Of a DNA stretch of 64,000 nt, positions 55,659 through 64,000 are shown piece by piece; positions within the stretch are counted from its first letter, which is position 1, and the number at the start of each line of letters is the position of its first letter. The position numbers were made by a program, and so were the translations under genes. The stretch comes from Dendrophyllia cribrosa (Eukaryota; Cnidaria; Anthozoa; Scleractinia; Dendrophylliidae). The stretch covers positions 46,705,087-46,769,086 of the forward strand of contig JAJLRJ010000005.1 in assembly GCA_024195265.1 (NCBI GenBank). Reading direction: 5' to 3'. The notes beneath the pieces were generated by a model. The model saw nothing but the letters and a program-made list of their open reading frames with translations, did no database searches and was not told the origin of the DNA.

Positions 55659-58600
55659 ATGGCGGCCATTTCAAGGGGAATGTTTATGAACTCATCAGCT
55701 GGAAAATGCAGCATTCTGCGCATATATTCAAGCTGGATGCAGAGATCCTGCAAACCTATATCGTGCGGATTTTGTGGCAGGGCCCGATTTTCATCCACAA
55801 GGTATATACGATCTTAAATTTATGGCATTTTATTTTAAACCACCTTTGTGTGCATGAGCATTCGCGTTTAATAATCCCGGTTCAAACGTTGCACTTTTGC
55901 CGCGTCGAATTCAATTGGGGGAAGAAAGTTTTCCGTATAACCACATACATTGTTTTATGTGCAAGTAAAGCCGAAACAATACAAAGAAGCAAAGCACGGA
56001 AGGGGCAGATGTAGCTAGATGTGCGGTTGGGTGGGTGAGAATCCGACCCTGCCACAAAATGCGCACGATTTAGGTTTACAGAATCTCTGCATCCAGCTTA
56101 AATTAATATATGCGTAGAATGCTTCATTTTCCAGCTTATGAGTTTATAAACATCAATTTTTTGGTCCATGACTGTACTTCGTTGTAAAATGCATATAGCT
56201 TATACGGAAAGCACTTGAAGGGATAGATGAGATGGCCCAAGACTCCTTATTGAGACTTATATAACGTAATGTCGACACTTAGAATTTTATTTTCAATAAA
56301 TTTTTAAGTGTAAAAAAGAAAATCTAAAATCCTCACCCAGGATTGAACCTGTGACCTCAGCTAGGCTTAGGCTTACATAGCCTACCGCACCACTGTACCA
56401 CCTAGCTTCTCCGGTTTCTTTGTCCTAAATTTAACTGTATAAATTGCTACCCCTAACTGTAACCGAAAGCAAACCAGTTACTCCGTTATATAAGTCTCAA
56501 TAAGGTGTCCCATTTTCCTGTTGGGCCCTCTCATCTATCCCTTCAAGTGTCCTCCAGCTTATACATGGTTGTGCAACCCAATAGCCCACAGTATGTACTG
56601 GTCACCTGTCTTATCCATGAAGATGGCGTTGGAGGGAGGGGAGGGTGGGGAATTGGATGCAGGAGGAGGGGGGTCATTGAAGCAAAATATCTTGGAGAGG
56701 GGAGGATCCAAACATTTCATATCCACGAATTGGCTTCTAGGAGCCTAAAGTGATTCAACCTAAATTCAAAAGTAGGGTATGGGTATGTGATGCAAAATAG
56801 GGTGTGGTGTGGTCACATATCCCTGCCCTTATGAAAGGGCATTCTTATCCATAGTCTTTTATTCAACAATTCCCTATTTTGTTAATAACATTAATTTAGG
56901 GACACAACTGTTTTTATTTGTCTGCAACAGTTCCCTCGAGCATGAGAAGCTGAAAGTTAGTTACTGTCAAGGATTGTCGTCAAAACGTTTTATTGGTGAA
57001 ACAATTGGCCAGAGATTGGACAGAACCGTGGATAAATTTCCAGACCGCGAGGCTTATGTGTGCTGTGAAGATAACCAAAGGGCAACATTTGCCAAATTTC
57101 AAGGAGAGGTAAGCATTTAACACAGAATAAACTATTATGTTATGTTGTTTAATGTTATTGTTACTCCAAGTCTTATTGGTTGGCATACAAATACATTGTG
57201 TAATAATAATAATTAATTTATATAGCACTATTTCCCGACACTTGCATGCCAACACCATCACCTTGTTGCTCACAATCATGAAATTTTTTAATGGTAGTGA
57301 ACCCACCTGTCCTGGCAACCTTTTCATGTGGACAATGCAGTTGAGTCCCAACTCAACATTGTTGTTACAACATTATTTTGTTGGTTCAACAATATGACCC
57401 CATGTTAGATGATGTTTGACCAACATTACCAGCAACAGCCAATCATGTTTCAGCCATGTGTCCAACCATGCATGTGTCCAACAAATGTTGGACTGCAATG
57501 TTGGGACATTTAGCCAGGAATCTAACAATGCCGTCCAACAAATGTTAAATAACAATGTTGGGATGTTTAGCCAGGCATCCAACATTTCCATCCAACAAAA
57601 TAATGTTGGCTAACAATGTTGGAATATTTAACTGGGGCTTTATAGTCATTAGTGTCAGTCACACACAAATGCTTTATTTTGTACCTCTCATCAGCAGACA
57701 TTTTATTTGTTTTCTTTTTTGGTAATCATTTCCTTTGTTCCTGCTTATTTTATAGTTATCAAAACATTTTTGTGTGATCATATGGTTGTTTTCAGGTGAA
57801 TGATCTTGCAGCTGGACTTGTTGCCATGGGTTTAAAGAAAGGTGATCGTGTGGGGATGTGGGGTCCTAACATGAGAGAATGGGTCATTACTCAGTTTGCC
57901 ACTGCTAAAGCTGGATTAGTCCTGGTTAGTACATGGTATTCTATGGTACAAACAACCCCTCACTATTAAGCATTTCCCCTGGGCAGATACTAAGACTGCT
58001 AACCATTCATCAGAACTGGCCAGCCAGACAGGTTAGTAAGAAAATAGAATTTACCTTTTATAAGACCTGTTCCTAAAAGTCTATCAGAATGGTGCATACT
58101 ACTGGTATTTCCAAATTGACCAGTCTGCCCCCCCCCCCCATCCCCCAGTTTTGACAGATGATGGCATGCTATCTAGAAAATTACTGGACCAGCCAGCTAG
58201 TTCTGACAAATGGTAAGTGCACTGAGGCATAGTCCCAGTCTCGTTCAAAGAAGTTACATGCACCTCCCATAAGCAGACAACGCTTCCAAGCAGAATGTTT
58301 TTAAATGACATAGTCCAAAGTATGACATGATGTACATAGGATGCTTTATTGGGGTGCAGAGGCAGCGTGTCCGAGTAGTTAGGGTGCCAGACTGCAACCC
58401 TGAGTTCCCAAGTTGAAGACCTGCTCTGATCACTAGCTGGAGTCATTTCACGTTACACCTGAGTCCAACTCCTCAAGAGTAACTTTATAAATGTATGTAA
58501 AATAAGTCCTATAATGTGCTTGCAATTAATTTCATGATTATAATGTACTGTGTTTCTACTTTTTTTTCTAGGTCAATCTTAACCCTGCTTATCAAATTTC

Positions 58601-61600
58601 AGAAATGGAGTATGCTCTGAAAAAGGTAACTGGCATTGTCATGTAAACTTAGGCATTTTTTTCAACATCTTCTTTTACTCCCTTTTTAACTTGTAAGTAA
58701 GGGGTTAGTGTTGAACAAGTTGGAGACAAAATTCCCTGATTGGTCAGTCTATGGGCTGTTAACACTGAGCCGGTGATATGTAATGGTAACCTGCCTTGGA
58801 GAGTTGGATGCAGGGAGTGAGGGTAAAAAAAAATGCCTAGGACAGGGGAGAGTTCATATTCACAAGTAGGCTCATAGAACATCTTCACCAACGTGTTGCA
58901 GAGCATTATTACCTCCTTAACCTCTTCAATTGGAAAACACATGCACAAGGAGCACGGAATGTTAAAACTGTATTTGATAACAACTTTTCGGTACTCAAAA
59001 AGTGCCAAAACAAATTCGATTGTCTCATTTACAAAATGCTGATAATCAAAGAATGCTAACCATCCTTGAACATGCAAACAGATTTCATCCACGCGAAGTT
59101 ATATTCCTATAACACACGCAAAAAAATGTCAATGATGTTTTCACTCATTTATATTCTTATGCCACCTCGATATTTTCACTCTTTGCCTTGAAAATGATGT
59201 TAAAAACTATAATTTTTATATTCTTAATGAGGCTCATAGCAGCCTTTGATTTGAAATCATTACTAGGCGAAGTGTATTTACTGGTTAATAATTTTTTTTT
59301 TGTTATTATTGAATCTTAGGTTGGCTGCAAGGCACTTGTAATGGCAGATCAGTTTAAAAACCAGGATTACTACAACATGTTAACTCATGTCGTACATGAG
59401 CTGCCACACTCAAAACCAGGAGACCTCTACAGTGAAAGGTAGACCAGTGTTTTTTAGTGGAATACCTACATAGCTTGTGCAGGAGCAAACTCTGGAAATT
59501 ATATATTGTAGTGAATGTCCTTGGAAAAGTTTGAAGAGAAATGCAAAATATCTCCAACAGTGCCATAATGCAGTGCACTGGTTCAGACCTGAGGCTCCCT
59601 TTGCATTCCCTTTTGCTATGTACACAATATTTTGCATTTGTTTGTATTTTTCCTGATTCCTGCCATCTGACAAATGCTGTATTTCTGCTACCTTTGTTTT
59701 GCAAGCTAGGTTCCTGCCACAGTTGCCCCACCCTACTCTGTGCCCATCTTAACTGCATTAATAAACAGTAACTTTATACATTAAAACCAAAAACAGCCGT
59801 TTTACATGTGGCACCTGCACAATTGTTGATTCTTGGATGGAACAGACACAGATGTAAAGAATGTTCAATTTACCTAGAATTAATTATGAAATCTGTTTTT
59901 TAGATTACATGAAGATTGACTTGAAGCAGCATACGGCAAGCAGAGGATCTAGACAGTTAGCAAGTGAATATAAAGGCAGAAATAGGTAGTTAGTAAGCCA
60001 TTTTGTGCTCACTTCTTGTAGGAATAGTTAGTAAGAAGTTAAAAACAAAAAGATAAAATTAAATATTGTAGCTATAATCAGCATCAAAAATAGTTCAAAC
60101 ACTTTGAAAAACAACTTTTTCACTAACTTTCCTACTTCTACTGCAAATAAATTATATGCTGAAAACTTTACCTCCCTACCCACTCCCCTATTCAATGTTG
60201 CATCGCTGGTCAGGTAATCTGTGGGAAACAAAATACAACATTGATTGGAGGGGGGGGGGGGAGTGGGAGGGTGGGGTTCTATTTGGCCATGGTAAAGTGT
60301 CTTGCAACAGCTTTGTGACCTATTAACAACCATTTGCTTATGTTAGCATAAATCTACACATTATTATTCACAGAGTTCCTGATCTTAAGTTGGTGGTGGT
60401 TGCCAGTACTGATCATGATGGAGTGTTCAGGTGAGCGTCTTGGGTTCATAATGTTTTGATGAGCCTTTAATCTCATTCAAGGAAATGTAGTGTGGTCTTC
60501 CAAATATAAGACAAGTGTACATGTACATTGTAAGAGTCCAGTAGATGGTGTGTAACAACCAATCACATGACTGCATCACATTTGTTTGTGACTTTGATTT
60601 TCAGTGGCACAATGTCTTTTCAAGAATTAATGGAGATGGGTGGAGTAGGAGAGAGACAGCAGGTGCAGAATTTACAGAAAGAACTTCAAAGTGATGATCC
60701 AATAAACATACAGTTCACTTCAGTAAGTGTAATGTGTACCACAAATTATCAAAAATTAGCCCTCCCCTCCCTTCCCCCAACCCTAACATAGACACAAAAA
60801 AAAAACACTCTGTAATAATAAGGATTCCTAATAATTTTTTTGTTCAGCTATGAAAGAATGATTTTTTATGTAATGTATTTTAAATGTTTCTCTTTAAACA
60901 GGGCACAACAGGCAATCCAAAAGGAGCAACATTATCTCACCATGGAATTCTAAACAATGCATATTATGTTGGAGAAATTTTGAATTATGAAAATCAGGTA
61001 ATATATATATATTTTTTTGTTTTTTGTTTTTTTTTTGTTTTTACTTCCAATGAGATGTCAACAAATTTGGAGAAGCCAATAGCAAGTACATTACTGTGCT
61101 CATTCAATTGGATATGATTCAGTGCCCATCTGTGGCTTGTAGTGATTGCATAAATGACTACTCTGGGAATGTAGTATGACATAAAATGGATGTGTTTACT
61201 TACATTCATCACCTTAACTTGTGTTTCTGATGTTTTCACAAGAAAGCCAAACTCATTAATTCTACGTGGCTGTTAAATGGAGGTGTAAAACAATACAAAA
61301 TTACCCAATGGAACAAAGTGAAGGTGTCCGCGTTAGCCGTGTAAAAGAGGCTATGTTTACTGTAATTTACTGACAATTTTTCAGGACTATGACAACTGGC
61401 CATTTCTGCAAAACATTGGCTGGGGTACAATATAAATTAAATGGTGACAAGAATAAATACACCTTATTCGATGGTTTATGCAGGTGCAAGAAAAAATGTG
61501 GGCAATGAGTGAAATGTAGGATGTTATTCAAAGAATCAATTGTAGGAACCACATTGAATGACGTTTGACTGACATTTGTTTTATTCAATTTAGTATTCCA

Positions 61601-63468
61601 GGATATGTATTCCTGTTCCACTTTACCACTGTTTTGGAATGGTGCTTGGAAGGTAAGAGTGAACATGACTCCACATCCTTCTGCTGTCTCTCAGTGTCAA
61701 ACGTATCACGTTCAAGCGAAATATGTACGAAATCTTGTTCCCCACATCTTTATAGTGTGTGGGGGAACGGGGGGGGGGGGGGGGGGGGGGGAGGAACAGG
61801 GGGCGGGAGCCCAGGAGAACAGGGGGCGGGAGGAGTACGCCAGTCTTCCCGCCTTTTTCCATTTGCAGTTCTTCTCAGGAATGAATGCTGGGAATAAGCT
61901 TCCATAAAGTTCCGAATTCAAATTAACGACCCTCGTTACTTTCGGATTTAGCAGCCTTTTACTATCGCTACCTTCGAGGGGTCGCAACTTTCATATAGCA
62001 AAGAAGTGTAACGTAATGGACCTATTCATCTTAGTGTTAACGGGCGCCACATATGTAAAAATATCAACACAATTTGTATTTCAAAGGTAATTACTTGGGA
62101 TTTTCAAACAAATCAATCTTTCCTTTGCAGCCTTTACTACGCTATATGATATAAAAGACCGCTGTGAAGGGTCCTTTCTCGAGCACTCTTAAAGTCTATC
62201 GTGAGCATTTGAAGTGAATTATTGGGGGAGCTCCCTAAGATCTTTCCGCGGTCGCCCTAAGTTTGTTTCTTATAGAGTCTCGCTACTTTTAGGAATAACT
62301 AACAACCGTCAAATTTTTATTGTTATGTTAGGTCGCTACTTTCGGGGGTTCGTTAGTTTCGAAACTGTACTGTACTGAGTTTCGTGTTCGAAGCTGTTGC
62401 TCTTGAATTACTTGAAATACCAAATTCATTATAACACCTCTTTCAGTTTAATGAGCATAACTTATGGAACTACGGCAGTTTATCCTTCTCGTGGATTTGA
62501 CCCGGGAGCCGTCTTGACAGCCATTCAACAAGAAAAGTAAGTTGAGTTTTCTTTCCTTTTCACTTCAAAGTGCTCCCGAAAGAAAAATTCGGGAAAAATA
62601 CCAAACTTTATAATTTCTGGAAATACTGAGAAACAAACAGAGTTTTAAGAAAGTACTGCTAAAAAAACATGTATATAAATGGCCACACCATCTCTCAAAA
62701 GAAAGGTTTACAAAAAAACATTGCCTGATTTCTGTTCGAGTATATTTACTATATATTCAAATAAAAAATACACGAGCACACACACGAGCAAGCTCTTTAC
62801 TCGGGAAAATAGAAAAGCATACATGTACAGGCTAAACACGAATGCACGCCAATGAGAAAATTGCCGCATTAAAAATCAACTCTGTTCAAAAGTTTCCGTG
62901 GTCTGGCGTGCATTATCGAATGGCCTCTATGTCCTATAATCAAACACAGTCCATAATAATGCATTTTTTGCCATGTTTTATTGTCTACGATGAATTTTGT
63001 TTTAGGTGTAATTCCCTCTATGGCACGCCTACGATGTTTATTGATGTCCTTAATCACCCTGCTTTCGACAAATTTGATGTCAGCAGTCTTAATACAGGTT
63101 GGTAAAAGAAAAACGTAACGTTTGGGGCGTACAACTCTCTTTTTGACTTAAAGTTTGCATTTTTGATTTACTTTCCCTGAGCCCAGTAATTGGTTTAAAA
63201 AAAAACTCACGCAATGTACGAGTAACCAATCAGAGCGAACGCATTCTTATTTCAACCAATCAGGAGCAACATCAAACCCAAACGTGGTTCAGCTTGCGAG
63301 CGTTTCGACAGCGATTGCATGTTTTTTCGCCCTTGACTCCAGATCATATGATCACGTTCTTTTCTCTTGTGATGTACCACTTTGTTTTCAGGCGTCATGG
63401 CTGGTTCACCGTGTCCCATTGAAGTAATGAAACAAGTCATTACCAAGCTGCACATGCCGCAAGTCACG
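55659..63468 (+). CDS. ACSF2: ACSF2, mitochondrial medium-chain acyl-CoA synthetase, exons 1-12, continues right
   Basis: Exons 55659-55801, 56931-57108, 57796-57924, 58572-58625, 59320-59438, 60374-60430, 60605-60722, 60902-60997, 61594-61652, 62447-62536, 63006-63097 and 63392-63468; all phases close over 404 codons (human has 615). A basic leader ([13 protein letters not shown]...RARFSSTR) predicts mitochondrial import. The adenylate-forming domain follows the human protein closely: [38 protein letters not shown], the AMP/phosphate loop [10 protein letters not shown] (split between exons 7 and 8), [10 protein letters not shown] and [13 protein letters not shown]. The reaction is fatty acid + ATP + CoA to acyl-CoA + AMP + PPi, with medium-chain substrates in the family. 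The C-terminal hinge and lid lie beyond the window. It is divergent with the tetraspan gene. Confidence 0.93.
56333..56412 (-). repeat. tRNA-derived SINE head
   Basis: The minus strand has GGTGGTACAGTGGTGCGG (A-box-like) and CACAGGTTCAATCCTGG (B-box-like) at tRNA-like distance. Arms do not form a full cloverleaf. It lies in ACSF2 intron 1. Confidence 0.55.
56570..56755 (+). repeat. Poly(G)-family repeat, copy 4
   Basis: Contains GTACTGGTCACCTGTCTTAT, CCATGAAGATGGC, a G-rich part, AATTGGATGCAGGAGG, TTGAAGCAAAATATC and TTGGCTTCTAGGAGCC. It lies in ACSF2 intron 1. Confidence 0.65.
57380..57640 (+). repeat. CAACATTGTTGG-type degenerate repeats
   Basis: Multiple variants of CAACAAATGTTGGA and CAATGTTGGGACATTTAGCCAGG recur, about 66 nt apart in the clearest pair (57490 and 57556). 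Each motif is itself nearly palindromic. It lies in ACSF2 intron 2 and is a decayed transposon or minisatellite. Confidence 0.6.
58361..58450 (+). repeat. tRNA-like SINE head, degenerate
   Basis: A-box-like GTGTCCGAGTAGTTAGGG with a weak B-box-like GTTGAAGACC. It lies in ACSF2 intron 3. Called from the A-box string only. Confidence 0.35.
58735..58890 (+). repeat. Poly(G)-family repeat, copy 5
   Basis: GATATGTAATGGTAACCTGC, GAGTTGGATGCAGGGAG, AAAAATGCCTAG and AGTAGGCTCATAGAAC follow the family order; the G run is short here. It lies in ACSF2 intron 4. Confidence 0.6.
61759..61830. repeat. Long poly(G) run with GGGGGCGGGAG repeats
   Basis: A run of about 22 G (near 61770-61791) is followed by two copies of AACAGGGGGCGGGAG. 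Four or more G tracts at this spacing could form a G-quadruplex on the plus strand. It lies in ACSF2 intron 9. Confidence 0.75.
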
Positions 63469-63719
63469 GTAAGAAGAGTCACAAAACATGTGAAATGTAT
63501 AACTTTCAAGCGCAGGCCTTTGTTATTTTTTACCTACCAAGCAACACACACTCTAATAACTAATCAGCCAAACCAAATCCAATAGGCCTTTATCACGCCC
63601 CGCCATTTTGTATAAAAACAAAAGATTAACGCCGCTCAGCCTCGCAGTGAAAAAGTTGAAAACGAGGTTAGGCGGGCAAAAACAAAGCATTTTATTCTCC
63701 GGGGAGTCAACATGGCCGC

Positions 63720-63970
63720 CGCGTGATAAAGGCCTATTGTTACTTCGCTTTCACGCGTTTTCCCGCCATTCGCACCGGTTGCATGTTTTCCCGCCACTCG
63801 CACTGTTTGCATGTTTTCCCGCGCTTGACACCGGTTACAGTTTTCCCGCCCTTGGCTTTGAACTCATTCCATGTTTTGATGCGAATTCTGATTGGTTCAT
63901 TGCCCTCTTTGCGTTTGCAGTGTTTGACCAGATGCGATGAATTTAGTTTTGATTTTACGTCAGTCAAACC
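63720..63970 (+). repeat. CCCGC-rich repeat related to the CCAAT MITE family
   Basis: GCATGTTTTCCCGC with CACTCGCAC, CATTCGCACCGGTT or CTTGACACCGGTT recurs four times, followed by GAATTCTGATTGGTTCATTG. A similar order is seen at about 27280-27480. It lies in ACSF2 intron 12 near the right edge. Confidence 0.5.
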
Positions 63971-64000
63971 ACTGTTGACGTGTTGTAAACTGTTTCTGTT

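Overview
The window is animal nuclear DNA with short spliced exons, GT-AG introns, mitochondrial leader exons and dense small transposons. Four things suggest a cnidarian, most likely an anthozoan such as a stony coral: a bacterial-type NADP glutamate dehydrogenase behind a mitochondrial leader, a Penelope-like element with a GIY-YIG nuclease, an Ngaro-like tyrosine-recombinase retrotransposon, and tRNA-headed SINEs. That assignment is an inference. No bacterial operon, CRISPR array or viral genome is present.

Nine host genes could be built exon by exon, with reading phase closing at every junction. From left to right they are: an NFXL1-like zinc-finger gene (minus, 5' end only); a 210-aa PUB-domain protein (plus, complete); ribosomal protein S3 (minus, complete, 5 exons); an unrecognised 116-aa protein with a mitochondrial-type leader (plus, 5 exons); NADP glutamate dehydrogenase (plus, 2 exons); CLPB/Skd3 mitochondrial disaggregase (minus, 17 exons, 26918-44615); VMA21, the V-ATPase assembly factor (plus, 3 exons); a 176-aa tetraspan membrane protein resembling the LAPTM4 type (minus, 6 exons); and ACSF2, a mitochondrial acyl-CoA synthetase (plus, first 12 exons, leaving the right edge).

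The layout is very regular. Eight of the nine genes form four head-to-head pairs (NFXL1/PUB, RPS3/116-aa protein, CLPB/VMA21, tetraspan/ACSF2), with 82 to 508 bp between start codons, so each pair probably shares a bidirectional promoter. Neighbouring pairs converge tail to tail; GDH is the only unpaired gene. Four of the nine products carry mitochondrial leaders.

Introns and intergenic gaps are full of mobile DNA. The most notable items are: (1) two Penelope-like insertions (14548-16782 and 50760-51848), each a large inverted repeat with exact target-site duplications and a hammerhead-ribozyme-like core near each end; (2) a near-complete Ngaro-like element (37206-42433) in CLPB intron 3 with the split direct-repeat layout A1-ORFs-B1-A2-B2, inserted into a repeat whose uninterrupted relative lies 1.3 kb away and marks the boundaries; (3) an 88-bp monomer present in 1, 5 and 3 copies in three CLPB introns; (4) many short terminal-inverted-repeat elements, several with minisatellites or long G/C runs.
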